Positions 1 through 7,066 of a DNA stretch of 64,000 bases are shown in pieces; position 1 is the first letter of the stretch; every line of letters begins with the position of its first letter. The notes under the pieces are model-generated. The model did no database searches. It was given only the letters and a program-made list of their open reading frames with translations, and had not been told where the DNA came from. The stretch is taken from NCBI RefSeq assembly GCF_013410545.1, contig NZ_JACCFV010000001.1, forward strand, positions 3,720,001 through 3,784,000, given 5' to 3'. Made by a program: the position numbers and the translations under genes. Source of the DNA: Pseudoclavibacter chungangensis (GTDB taxonomy: Bacteria > Actinomycetota > Actinomycetes > Actinomycetales > Microbacteriaceae).

Positions 1-562
1 CATCGAGGTTGAGCCCGTCGAGCGCCGCGCGGTAGGTGTTCTTGAACGTCGGGAACTTCCCGATGCCCTCGAGCCGGAAGAACGCGGCCTCGTCGTCGGG
101 GAGGCCGTAGTGGCGATCGAGCATGACGCGGATCGCCTGGCCCCCCGACAGGTCGCCCAGATAGCGCGTGTAGTGGTGCGCGACGAGCCGACCGAGCTCG
201 TCCGCCGACGCCTCGATCGCGGCCACGTAGGACGCCGTCTCCGGCAGGACGTCGAGGGGCTCGAGACCCGTGCGCTCGCGGAGAGCGGCGAGATCGGCGG
301 CGATCGCGTCGCCTCGCTCGAGCGCGGCCGGGAGCAGATCGGGCACGTCGAGCTGCGCGCGAAGGGTCGCCGCGGCGCCGTCGATCGCGGCGTACACGTG
401 CTCGAGCTGGTCGAGCAGCATCACCCATGCGGCGATGTCGAGCTCGCCGCCGAGGAGCTGGGACATGAACGGCGAGTTCTCCGCGCGCTCGTGGGCGGCC
501 CGCGTCTCCTCGCGGAAGCGCGTGGAGAGCGGGGCGGTCTCGGCCTCGGGTGGTGTCGTCAT
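1..562 (-). CDS. Biliverdin-producing heme oxygenase, C-terminus outside window
   Basis: Heme oxygenases open the heme ring with O2 and electrons, giving biliverdin, CO and Fe2+; in actinobacteria this serves iron acquisition. About 187 residues are visible from ATG at 562 and the frame runs off the left edge. The N-terminus has a helix with a conserved His (about residue 24, in RAAHERAE) that fits the proximal heme ligand. The distal-helix signature YLGDLSGGQ and a following FFRLEGIGKFPTFKNTYR segment are diagnostic of the HmuO/HO-1 family. A DUF2470 gene of the heme-utilisation type lies 1.8 kb away, and a SoxR gene lies between. Family assignment is firm; the physiological role is inferred. 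Confidence 0.93.
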   Translation of the reverse strand, partial: MTTPPEAETAPLSTRFREETRAAHERAENSPFMSQLLGGELDIAAWVMLLDQLEHVYAAIDGAAATLRAQLDVPDLLPAALERGDAIAADLAALRERTGLEPLDVLPETASYVAAIEASADELGRLVAHHYTRYLGDLSGGQAIRVMLDRHYGLPDDEAAFFRLEGIGKFPTFKNTYRAALDGLNLD

Positions 563-632
563 GCTGGCTCCGTGGGGTCGTACCGTGCGGCGCGCCTGCG
601 GCGGAGCCGGTCGGGGAGGTGGGGCGAAAGGG

Positions 633-1115
633 TCAGTGGGTGAGGGACATCGTGACCGCGACCGTGCTGAACGCGACGACGATCGCCACGAGCGTGATCG
701 GGTGCCGGACGGCCCAGTAGAGCAGGGGGTCGAGGAATCCGAGCGGCGCGGGGCGACGTCCCGGGAGCGTGACGTCGCCGGTCGCGCCGACGGGCTGCGG
801 GGCTGCGACCGTCCGCCACCCGCCCGCCAGCATCCGCCGCCGCTCGGCGAACCAGTCGAACAGGAGCGTCGCGAACGGCGGCACCGCGGCGATGCCACCG
901 AGCAGGAACATGTGCCACGGCCAGCGCTGGTTGAGGCCGACGAGCATCGTGCACGCGAGGTAGGCGATGAACATGCCGCCGTGCAGTGACCCCGCGAGGG
1001 TCACCACCGCATCGGTCGTCCGAGCCCCGTACTTGAGCCACATGCCGAACAGGAGGAGTGCCCACGTGGCGGCCTCGCCGATGGAGACGGTGCGGAGCAG
1101 GGTGCGTGGGGTCAC
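633..1115 (-). CDS. DUF3817 integral membrane protein
   Basis: About 160 residues starting at GTG 1115 (VTPRTLLRTV). A longer reading frame upstream is Arg-rich and would overlap soxR, so it is rejected. The first hydrophobic segments (IGEAATWALLLFGMWLKYG, then LHGGMFIAYLACTMLVG and a PWHMFLLGGIAAVPPFATLLFDWF segment) have the DUF3817 pattern: a short amphipathic lead, three close helices and a conserved His. A further hydrophobic segment sits at the C-terminus (HPITLVAIVVAFSTVAVTM). The family is widespread in actinobacteria and its function is unknown. It lies between soxR and the heme oxygenase on the same strand, so a shared transcript is possible. Confidence 0.82.
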   Translation of the reverse strand: MTPRTLLRTVSIGEAATWALLLFGMWLKYGARTTDAVVTLAGSLHGGMFIAYLACTMLVGLNQRWPWHMFLLGGIAAVPPFATLLFDWFAERRRMLAGGWRTVAAPQPVGATGDVTLPGRRPAPLGFLDPLLYWAVRHPITLVAIVVAFSTVAVTMSLTH

Positions 1116-1176
1116 GAGATCACATGCTACGGCTTTTTGACGACACCGTGTCGGGAACCTGCGGAGCGTCCGCGGC

Positions 1177-1653
1177 TCAGGCCTGTTCCGATTCCGCGTC
1201 CTCCGGGTGCAGGCGTCGCGCGCCCGGCCCGTCCGCCGCGAGTTCGTCGCCGGGATTGACGATCCGGCACGCACTCAGGGACAGGCAGCCGCAGCCGATG
1301 CACCCCGTGAGCTCGGCCTCGAGCCGCTCGAGTTCGAGGCGCCGCGCCTCGAGCCGTGCGTGCCAGGTCGCCGAGATACGTCCCCAGTCGCGCTTGCCCG
1401 GCATGCGGTCGTGCGGGAGGCACTCGAACACCTCCGCGACCTCCGAGAGCGGGATGCCGAAGCGACGGGCGGCGAGGATGATGCCGATGCGCCGCAGGAC
1501 GTGTCGCGGATAGCGACGCTGGTTGCCGCTCGTGCGCACCGAGGCGATGAGCCCCTCGGCCTCGTAGTAGCGGACGGCACTCGTGGCGATCCCCGCGCGC
1601 CGGGCCACGTCACCCACCGAGAGAAGATCGGTCGCCGAGACGGTCACGGACAC
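1177..1653 (-). CDS. soxR: SoxR, redox-sensing MerR-family regulator
   Basis: A 158-residue MerR-family protein. The N-terminal winged helix (LLSVGDVARRAGIATSAVRYYEAEGL) is followed by a dimerisation helix and a C-terminal cluster with Cys118, Cys121, Cys123 and Cys129. The spacing C-X2-C-X-C-X5-C is the [2Fe-2S] ligand set that defines SoxR. In actinobacteria SoxR usually responds to redox-active metabolites and acts on a few nearby oxidoreductase or efflux genes. A GGGGAGG ribosome site directly abuts GTG 1653, so the in-frame GTG at 1647 may be the real start. It is divergent from a GNAT gene, with an unusual octamer repeat between them. Confidence 0.95.
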   Translation of the reverse strand: MSVTVSATDLLSVGDVARRAGIATSAVRYYEAEGLIASVRTSGNQRRYPRHVLRRIGIILAARRFGIPLSEVAEVFECLPHDRMPGKRDWGRISATWHARLEARRLELERLEAELTGCIGCGCLSLSACRIVNPGDELAADGPGARRLHPEDAESEQA

Positions 1654-1701
1654 CTCCCCGGCTCGATCTGTGCGGACGTGCGGGAAAGCGTACTCCCGCT
1701 C

Positions 1702-1731
1702 GTCGACTCGTCGACTCGTCGACTCGTCGAC
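1702..1731. repeat. GTCGACTC tandem octamer, 3.75 copies
   Basis: Three exact copies of GTCGACTC followed by GTCGAC lie between soxR and the divergent acetyltransferase gene. Each unit contains the palindrome GTCGAC, so adjacent units form GTCGAC-TC-GTCGAC pairs. It is noncoding and could be a regulator site array or a slippage-prone repeat. Confidence 0.85.
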
Positions 1732-1789
1732 GAGGCCCCGTCATGTTCGTCGGGGCGAATACTCCGGGCGGCGTGTGACGGTGTACGGC

Positions 1790-1795
1790 TATCGT
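1790..1795 (+). promoter_or_regulatory. Putative -10 element TATCGT of a leaderless gene
   Basis: TATCGT is followed by seven bases and then ATG 1803. There is no Shine-Dalgarno sequence, and the GTG at 1794 lies within the hexamer. This spacing puts the transcription start on or next to the ATG, as for leaderless actinobacterial mRNAs. Confidence 0.5.
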
Positions 1796-1802
1796 GACGA
1801 AG

Positions 1803-2312
1803 ATGCTCATCCCACCCGCCAATGCCCTCGACGAGCGGCTGCCCGGCTCGGTCACGGGGCCGCTCGCGCTCGACGACGTCGACGAGCTGATCGTGCTGCA
1901 GCGTGCCTGCTGGGTGCAGGAGGCGATCGCGAACGACACGCTCGACACCCCACCGCTCCACGAGACGCGCGAGGACGTCCTCGCCGATGCGGCGCAGTGG
2001 GACACGGTCGTCGTTCGTGTCGGCCATCGCCTCGTGGCGGCCGTGCGCGGGCGTCTCGACGGTGACGCCTGGGACGTCGGGCGGCTCATGGTGGCTCCCG
2101 ACCTCGCGGGCCGCGGCGTCGGTTCCGCACTGCTCGAGCTCGCCGAGTCGCTCGCTCCGAGTGAGGCGACGCACTTCGCGCTCTTCACGGGAGCGCGGAG
2201 CGAGCGCAACATCCGCACCTACGAGCGCGCCGGCTACCGCGTCGAACCGCAGGACGACGAGGCCCGCGCGCACGGCATCGTGCGGCTCACGAAACCCATC
2301 GTGCGCGACTGA
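1803..2312 (+). CDS. GNAT-family N-acetyltransferase
   Basis: About 169 residues. A central strand (WDTVVVRVGHRLVAAVRGRL) is followed by the acetyl-CoA motif A: VGRLMVAPDLAGRGVGSALL, in which the RGVGSALL loop is the R/Q-x-x-G-x-G/A signature. A C-terminal NIRTYERAGYRV segment matches motif B (N-x-x-x-Y-x-x-x-G). The substrate is unknown. GTG 1794 has no ribosome site and sits inside a -10-like hexamer, so ATG 1803 is preferred. The gene is divergent from soxR and the two may share control through the intergenic octamer repeat; that is inference only. Confidence 0.85.
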   Translation: MLIPPANALDERLPGSVTGPLALDDVDELIVLQRACWVQEAIANDTLDTPPLHETREDVLADAAQWDTVVVRVGHRLVAAVRGRLDGDAWDVGRLMVAPDLAGRGVGSALLELAESLAPSEATHFALFTGARSERNIRTYERAGYRVEPQDDEARAHGIVRLTKPIVRD

Positions 2313-2355
2313 GCGCAGTGGGCGTGGCGGCCGGCTGCGAGGCGCCCGCGGTGGC

Positions 2356-2652
2356 TCAGTGACCGTGACACTCGACCCCGAGCTCGCGTGCGGCGCGCTC
2401 GGTGAGCGCGACGACCTCGCGGCGGATCTCCGGACGCTCACTGATCGGTGCGCTCCACGGCACGGTGAGCTCCCGTTCGCCCGCTGGGGTCGTGGCGAGC
2501 CACGTGCCGCCGGTACCGTCGAGCGCCGTCATGCGCGCCGCGGTCGCGTCGAAGGCGCCGGACGCGCGCACGATGAGCAGGTTGTCGTCGGCGTGGTCGT
2601 CGTTCATGTGCGCGAGCACGGCATCGACGACGGAGGCGGGGAAGGCGGTCAC
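2356..2652 (-). CDS. DUF2470 domain protein, HugZ-type heme-utilisation module
   Basis: A 98-residue protein that is almost entirely a DUF2470 domain. It opens with the typical segment VVDAVLAHMNDDHADDNLLIVRA, containing the conserved HMNDDH motif, and ends after a helix rich in charged residues. DUF2470 forms the C-terminal part of HugZ-like heme oxygenases and of some FMN-binding split-barrel proteins. Stand-alone copies are common in actinobacteria and are thought to bind heme, or to act in heme handling. Proximity to the heme oxygenase at the left edge supports a heme link but does not prove one. Confidence 0.82.
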   Translation of the reverse strand: MTAFPASVVDAVLAHMNDDHADDNLLIVRASGAFDATAARMTALDGTGGTWLATTPAGERELTVPWSAPISERPEIRREVVALTERAARELGVECHGH

Positions 2653-2703
2653 GGTCCGACCGTACCGTGCGCCGACCCTGCCGCGGTCGCGGACGAGCGG
2701 GGC

Positions 2704-3348
2704 TCAGTAGGCGACGGTGAAGCGCTCGCGGTGGTGCGCGGGCGTCGTGATCTCGTCGACGACGGCGAGGCCGAAGTCGGAGCCGGAGATGTTCGAGTCG
2801 CCGTTGTCGTCGACGAGCAGGACGTCGCCGCCGACGCGGTAGTGCCCCGTGGCCTCACCGGGTGCGAACGCACCGAAGCCACCGGCCGGGCTCACGTAGA
2901 ACCAGTCGAGCGACCCGTCGCCCGCGCGAAGGTCGTCGAGGACGGTGCCCATCTCGGTCGCCTCGGGCAGGATCGCGGCCGGGAAGCCGTCGGTCTCGGA
3001 CAGCTTGGGGCCGCCGGGGGCGACGAGGAGGGAGCCTGCGCCGCCGATGACGCCGAGCCGGACGCCGGCCTTCGCGGCGAGCGTCGCGAGCGTCGCGTCG
3101 ACCTCGCGCACGTGCCCCTCGAGCGCGCCGCGCGGCGAGAGTGCCGAGACGACGACGTCCGCGCCGTCGACCGCACGCTCGAGCACGCTCGGGTCGAGCA
3201 CGTCGCCCTCCACGTAGGTGACGCCGGGGACGCGGTCCGCCGGTGCCTTCCGGCTGACGCTCGTCACCTCGAGGCCGCGCTCCGCGGCGTGACGCACGAT
3301 GTTGGTTCCGGCGTAGCCGGTGCCGCCGATGACGGTGAGCTTGGTCAT
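2704..3348 (-). CDS. NAD(P)-binding oxidoreductase, atypical SDR
   Basis: A 214-residue single-domain protein. It begins with the dinucleotide-binding motif GGTGYAG at residues 8-14 (MTKLTVIGGTGYAGTNIV), followed by a second strand carrying Ser-Arg, which suggests NADP preference. The VEGDVLD and VVVSALSP segments are typical of NmrA/YwnB-type NAD(P)H-binding proteins that act as quinone or flavin reductases, or as redox sensors. There is no classical Y-x-x-x-K pair, as usual for this subgroup. A ribosome site AAAGGA precedes ATG 3348. It is divergent from an HxlR regulator across a perfect inverted repeat, a common arrangement for electrophile-responsive reductases. Confidence 0.85.
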   Translation of the reverse strand: MTKLTVIGGTGYAGTNIVRHAAERGLEVTSVSRKAPADRVPGVTYVEGDVLDPSVLERAVDGADVVVSALSPRGALEGHVREVDATLATLAAKAGVRLGVIGGAGSLLVAPGGPKLSETDGFPAAILPEATEMGTVLDDLRAGDGSLDWFYVSPAGGFGAFAPGEATGHYRVGGDVLLVDDNGDSNISGSDFGLAVVDEITTPAHHRERFTVAY

Positions 3349-3383
3349 GTTCGTCCTTTCGCTTCGCGACCCGGACGGTCGCG

Positions 3384-3404
3384 ATGGTCACCATAAGTGA
3401 CCAT
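3384..3404. promoter_or_regulatory. Candidate HxlR operator, inverted repeat ATGGTCAC-N5-GTGACCAT
   Basis: Perfect 8-base arms (3384-3391 and 3397-3404) flank the AT-rich spacer CATAA, which overlaps a minus-strand -10-like TATGGT. The repeat sits 36 bases before the reductase start and 108 bases before the HxlR gene, where an autoregulating HxlR dimer is expected to bind. Confidence 0.65.
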
Positions 3405-3512
3405 TGGCTCGAGTGGAAGAGGGCACCTCGCGGTGACCGGGGCACTCGCAGGTTCGTCGTCCCGCCCCGCGGCTTGAGCGGGGCGGACGTCGGCGGTATC
3501 TTTCGGTGACCG

Positions 3513-3968
3513 ATGAGCGGGGGACCGCGGAGAGGCGGCGTCGTGAACCAGGACCGATGGCACGCCGGTGGGCGGTGGGATCCCTACGACCAGGACTGCC
3601 CGTCCCGGCAACTGCTCGACCGCATCGGCGACCGCTGGACGGTCCTCGTCGTCCTCGCGCTCGCCGACGGTCCCAGACGCTTCTCGGAGCTGCGTCGCTC
3701 GGTCGGCGGGGTGTCACAGAAGATGCTGACGCAGACCCTGCGCGCGCTCGAACGCGACGGCCTCGTCCGGCGCACCGTGTTCGCACAGGTCCCGCCTCGC
3801 GTCGACTACACGCTCACCGACACGGGGACGAGCCTGCTCGAACCGCTGCGGGGGCTCCTCGACTGGTCGTCCGCGCACATGGACGACGTGCTCGCGTCAC
3901 GAGCACGGCACGACGAGGGTGAGGCCGACGGGGCCGCGCACGAACGGGTCGCCGCCTCGGGCGGTTGA
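3513..3968 (+). CDS. HxlR-family winged-helix regulator
   Basis: About 151 residues. The HxlR core begins DCPSRQLLDRIGDRWTVLVV with one conserved Cys, continues with FSELRRSVGGVSQKMLTQTLRALERDGLVRR (recognition helix) and the wing segment VPPRVDYTLTDTG, and ends in a dimerisation helix. The Cys just before the first helix matches the redox or electrophile-sensing Cys of HypR/YodB-type members. A TATCTT hexamer at 3497-3502 may be the -10 element. Divergence from an oxidoreductase with an inverted repeat between them suggests repression of that enzyme until an electrophile or quinone modifies the Cys. The inducer is unknown. Confidence 0.9.
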   Translation: MSGGPRRGGVVNQDRWHAGGRWDPYDQDCPSRQLLDRIGDRWTVLVVLALADGPRRFSELRRSVGGVSQKMLTQTLRALERDGLVRRTVFAQVPPRVDYTLTDTGTSLLEPLRGLLDWSSAHMDDVLASRARHDEGEADGAAHERVAASGG

Positions 3969-3971
3969 CGC

Positions 3972-4439
3972 TCAGCGCTCGACGAGGATGCCGTCCTCGT
4001 CGCTCCACAGCGTCGCGCCGGGCCGGAACACGACCCCGCCGAACTCGACGATCTCGTCGGCGACCCCGAGCCCGAGCTTCGTGCTCTTGCGCGGGTTCGA
4101 ACCGAGTGCCTTGATGCCGAGGGGGATGTCGAGGAGCGCCGCGCGGTCGCGGACGACGCCGTTGATGACGGCACCCGCCCAACCGTTGTCGGCCGCGATC
4201 TTCGCGATCATGTCGCCCATCACGGCGCGTCGCAGCGAGCCCGCGGCGTCCACGACGAGCACCGCACCGTCGCCGGGCGAGGACACGACCTCCTTGAGCA
4301 GAACGTTGTCCTCGAAGCAGCGCACGGTGCGGATCGGGCCGGAGAACGCGGCGACGCCGCCGAGGTTCCGGAGCTGCAGCCACACGGACTGGAGCGCTTC
4401 GCCGTGTTCGTCGTAGAGGTCGGCGGTGGAAATCGTCAT
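3972..4439 (-). CDS. RraA-family protein (RNase E inhibitor fold / HMG aldolase)
   Basis: A 155-residue RraA-fold protein. Diagnostic segments are FSGPIRTVRCFEDN near the N-terminus, VVDAAGSLRRAVMGDMIA, and GAVINGVVRDRAALLDIPLGIKALG, which holds the Gly and Arg-Asp of the ligand pocket. Members are called regulators of ribonuclease activity A, but many outside proteobacteria are metal-dependent 4-hydroxy-4-methyl-2-oxoglutarate aldolases or oxaloacetate decarboxylases. The R-D pair fits the aldolase active site, so an enzymatic role is at least as likely as RNase control. It ends three bases past the convergent HxlR stop codon. Confidence 0.88.
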   Translation of the reverse strand: MTISTADLYDEHGEALQSVWLQLRNLGGVAAFSGPIRTVRCFEDNVLLKEVVSSPGDGAVLVVDAAGSLRRAVMGDMIAKIAADNGWAGAVINGVVRDRAALLDIPLGIKALGSNPRKSTKLGLGVADEIVEFGGVVFRPGATLWSDEDGILVER

Positions 4440-4467
4440 GTGGGCCTCCCGGGTCGGTGCATCGAGC

Positions 4468-4911
4468 CTACGACGCGTCGAGCGCGCGCAGGGCGGGGAG
4501 TACGTGGTCGCGCAGGAGCGGTGCGAGATCGTCGGGGAGGGGCAGGCTCGGATCGAGCAGCCGGACCTCCTCGATCTCGGCGAGCGCGCTGACGCGTTCG
4601 GCGGCCCCCGGCTCCGTCGACGCGAACACGTCGCCCTGCACGTCCCGGCCCGCCTCGTTCGCGGCCGGCGCGGAGAACCGGCCGAGCGGCACGAGCGCCG
4701 CGGGTTCGAGCGCGACGCCCGTCTCCTCGGCGCACTCGCGCACGGCGGCGTCGGCCGCGGACTCGCCCGCCTCGGGCTTACCGCCCGGCAACTGGAACCG
4801 GGACGTGCCCCGCTTGCGGACCGTCACGATTCGCCCGCGCGCATCGCGGAGCACGACGGCGCTCACGCGGATCGGGGCGGTGGTGTCGACGGAGGGGGTG
4901 TTCGCGGTCAT
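4468..4911 (-). CDS. NUDIX hydrolase
   Basis: About 147 residues from ATG 4911. An upstream in-frame start would add an Arg-rich tail unlike the family. The Nudix box GGKPEAGESAADAAVRECAEETGV matches G-x5-E-x7-R-E-x-x-E-E-x-G. The preceding VSAVVLRDARGRIVTVRKRG and SRFQLPGG strands are typical of MutT-like pyrophosphohydrolases that clean up oxidised nucleotides or other nucleoside-diphosphate compounds. No specificity loop is recognisable, so the substrate is open. It precedes the RraA-like gene on the same strand with a 28-base gap. Confidence 0.9.
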   Translation of the reverse strand: MTANTPSVDTTAPIRVSAVVLRDARGRIVTVRKRGTSRFQLPGGKPEAGESAADAAVRECAEETGVALEPAALVPLGRFSAPAANEAGRDVQGDVFASTEPGAAERVSALAEIEEVRLLDPSLPLPDDLAPLLRDHVLPALRALDAS

Positions 4912-5076
4912 GACCGCCAGGCTAGCCCGCGGCGACTGCCGGACGTCTTCCGGGCGGGCGCGGTATTCCGCACCCGCCCGGCCGGAAGACATCCTGCGAC
5001 GACCCCCTGACATCGCGCCGAGCACCGAGTCGGAGAAGTGTCGGAGATGCGTCGGAGACGGATCGGAACGCGAAGG

Positions 5077-5874
5077 CTACGCGGCGTCGACGTGGCGCAC
5101 GAGACCGACGCCGACCGGCACGGGATGGCGGAAGCCGCTGTCGTGTTGGATCCAGCCGTCCTCGCCCACGACGACCTGCGTCCGGTAGTGGCGCATCGCC
5201 TCACGGATGCGGTCCGTGTACGCCGGCAGCGCGAACCAGAGCACGCCCTCGGCCGTCTCGGCGGGCGTCTCGGGGTGCGTCAGCTCGAAGACGGGCACGC
5301 CCGCGTCGCGGCCGGCCGCGACCGCGATCTCGTGTGCGCGCACGTGGTCGGGGTGGCCGTAGCCGCCGTGCGCGTCGTAGGTGACGATCGCGTCGGGCCG
5401 CACGCGCGCGACGAGCGCGTCGAGATCGGCGAGCGCCTCGGCGAAGGGGATCGAGGTGAACGAACGCGGGTCGGCGGCGGCGACGGGGTCGGGCCCCGCG
5501 ACACCCTCCGAGATCCACGACATGCCCGAGTCGCGGTACTCGCGGTCCTCGTGCGCGTCCGAGCGGGCCTCACCCGAGCCGAGCCAGTGGGCCTCGTCGA
5601 TGCCCAGGACGGCGAGCGCCTCGCCACGCTCCTGCACGCGGCGCGGCCCGAGCCCGTCGGTGCCGAACAGCTCGGCGAGGGCGGGGTCGACGACCTGGCC
5701 CAGCTCGCCGCGGTTGCTCGTGACGAGCACGACGCGGGCACCGCGCTCCGCGAGCGCGGCCATGAGCGCACCGCCCCACAGGGTCTCGTCGTCCGGGTGC
5801 GCGTGCACGAACAGCACGGTCCGGGCCGTCTCGAGGAACGACGCTGCGTTCCGGTCGTCGAGTGTCGCGGTCAC
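5077..5874 (-). CDS. PIG-L / MshB-family deacetylase
   Basis: A 265-residue metal-dependent N-deacetylase. The zinc site is visible as AHPDDETLWGG near residue 26 (His-Pro-Asp-Asp) and GYGHPDHVRAHE (H-P-D-H), both hallmarks of the LmbE/PIG-L family. In actinobacteria these enzymes act on GlcNAc-inositol for mycothiol (MshB), on mycothiol conjugates (Mca), or on other sugars. Length and motifs do not separate these options and no other mycothiol gene is in the window. Its GTG start lies two bases after the purQ stop codon, so it is likely translated from the purS-purQ transcript. Confidence 0.9.
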   Translation of the reverse strand: MTATLDDRNAASFLETARTVLFVHAHPDDETLWGGALMAALAERGARVVLVTSNRGELGQVVDPALAELFGTDGLGPRRVQERGEALAVLGIDEAHWLGSGEARSDAHEDREYRDSGMSWISEGVAGPDPVAAADPRSFTSIPFAEALADLDALVARVRPDAIVTYDAHGGYGHPDHVRAHEIAVAAGRDAGVPVFELTHPETPAETAEGVLWFALPAYTDRIREAMRHYRTQVVVGEDGWIQHDSGFRHPVPVGVGLVRHVDAA

Positions 5875-5876
5875 GA

Positions 5877-6575
5877 TCAGGCGGCCCCGACGAGGCGCTG
5901 CAGCACGCTCGCGAACACGCCGAGTCCGTCGGTTCCCGACTTCATGCGCTCGGCCGTGTCGGGCCCGAAGCCGAGCTCGACCGCGTGCTCGGGGTGCGGC
6001 ATGAGGCCCACGACGTTCCCTCGCTCGTTCGTGAGGCCCGCGATGTCGTCGCGCGACCCGTTGGGGTTGACCCCGACATAGCGGAACGCGACGAGCCCCT
6101 CGCCCTCGATGCGAGCGAGCGTCTCGTCGTCGGCGATGAACCCACCCTCACCGTTCTTGAGCGGGATGACGATCTCCTCGCCGCGCTTGTAGGCTCCCGT
6201 CCACGCCGTGTCGGCGTTCTCGACGCGCAGCACCTGGTCGCGGCACACGAACGCGCCGTGGTCGTTGCGGATGAGGCCGCCCGGCAGCAGGTGCGCCTCG
6301 GTCAGCATCTGGAAGCCGTTGCAGATACCGAGGACGGGCGTGCCCGCGTTCGCGGCCGCGACGACCTCGGCCATGATCGGCGAGTGGCTCGCGATCGCAC
6401 CGGCGCGCAGGTAGTCGCCGTAGGAGAAGCCGCCCGGCAGGACGATCGCGTCGACGCCCTCGAGGTCGTGCGAGCCGTGCCAGAGCGCGACGGGCTCGCC
6501 GCCCGCGAGCAGCACGGCGCGCTGCGCGTCCCGGTCGTCGAGCGATCCGGGGAAGGTGATGACGCCGATCCGCAC
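5877..6575 (-). CDS. purQ: Phosphoribosylformylglycinamidine synthase subunit PurQ
   Basis: A 232-residue glutaminase subunit of FGAM synthase, which hydrolyses glutamine to give ammonia to PurL in purine step 4. It opens [17 protein letters not shown], and the class I amidotransferase nucleophile is in [14 protein letters not shown]. The catalytic His-Glu pair sits in [11 protein letters not shown] near the C-terminus. The purS stop and purQ start are separated by one base. The PurL subunit is not in the window, which is unusual because purL often follows purQ; a PIG-L deacetylase takes that place. Confidence 0.97.
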   Translation of the reverse strand: MRIGVITFPGSLDDRDAQRAVLLAGGEPVALWHGSHDLEGVDAIVLPGGFSYGDYLRAGAIASHSPIMAEVVAAANAGTPVLGICNGFQMLTEAHLLPGGLIRNDHGAFVCRDQVLRVENADTAWTGAYKRGEEIVIPLKNGEGGFIADDETLARIEGEGLVAFRYVGVNPNGSRDDIAGLTNERGNVVGLMPHPEHAVELGFGPDTAERMKSGTDGLGVFASVLQRLVGAA

Positions 6576-6576
6576 G

Positions 6577-6912
6577 CTAGTCCCCCTCGGGGAGCGTGAG
6601 TGGGATCTCGTTCGTGTCGAGCGGGATGGACGACTCGTCGTCGTCCTCGAGGTCGGTGAGCTCGACGCCTTGCACGCTGATCGAGATGACGTCCTCGATC
6701 ACGCCGTTCGCGAGGAGTTCGTCGGCGATACCCGTGACCTCCTCCATGAGTTCGGCGGAGACCTCGCGGTCGGTCGTGATCTCGAAGCGTTTGCCCACGC
6801 GGACGTCGCCGAAGTGGCTCTTGCCGAGCCGCGCGAGCGCACCGGCGACGGCCTTGCCCTGCGGGTCGAGGAGTTCTTCCTTCGGCATGACTTGCACGAC
6901 GATCGTGGGCAT
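6577..6912 (-). CDS. purS: Phosphoribosylformylglycinamidine synthase subunit PurS
   Basis: PurS bridges PurQ and PurL in the three-part FGAM synthase. The core ([20 protein letters not shown] to about residue 80, including VGKRFEI and a helix ending [19 protein letters not shown]) fits the family of about 80 residues. Here it is extended to 111 residues by an acidic tail with a DLEDDDESS run. It starts at ATG 6912 behind a GGAG site, with a -10-like TACACT about 40 bases upstream. It is the first gene of a purS-purQ-deacetylase operon. Confidence 0.96.
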   Translation of the reverse strand: MPTIVVQVMPKEELLDPQGKAVAGALARLGKSHFGDVRVGKRFEITTDREVSAELMEEVTGIADELLANGVIEDVISISVQGVELTDLEDDDESSIPLDTNEIPLTLPEGD

Positions 6913-6948
6913 GCAGATGCTCCAATCTTTCGGACGGCGGCTGGGTTC

Positions 6949-6954
6949 AGTGTA
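6949..6954 (-). promoter_or_regulatory. Putative -10 element TACACT of the purS-purQ operon
   Basis: TACACT on the minus strand lies 36 bases before the purS ATG. A transcription start about seven bases later leaves a leader that contains the GGAG ribosome site. No convincing -35 is visible. Confidence 0.45.
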
Positions 6955-7066
6955 GCCGCGCGCGACGCGCCGATCGCGCGCGGACGGACCGATCGGTCGG
7001 GCCCACTATCGTTGGGGCACCGGGCGCAACGGTACCGTGCGCCCGGATGCCGGAGAGGGGGATGCG

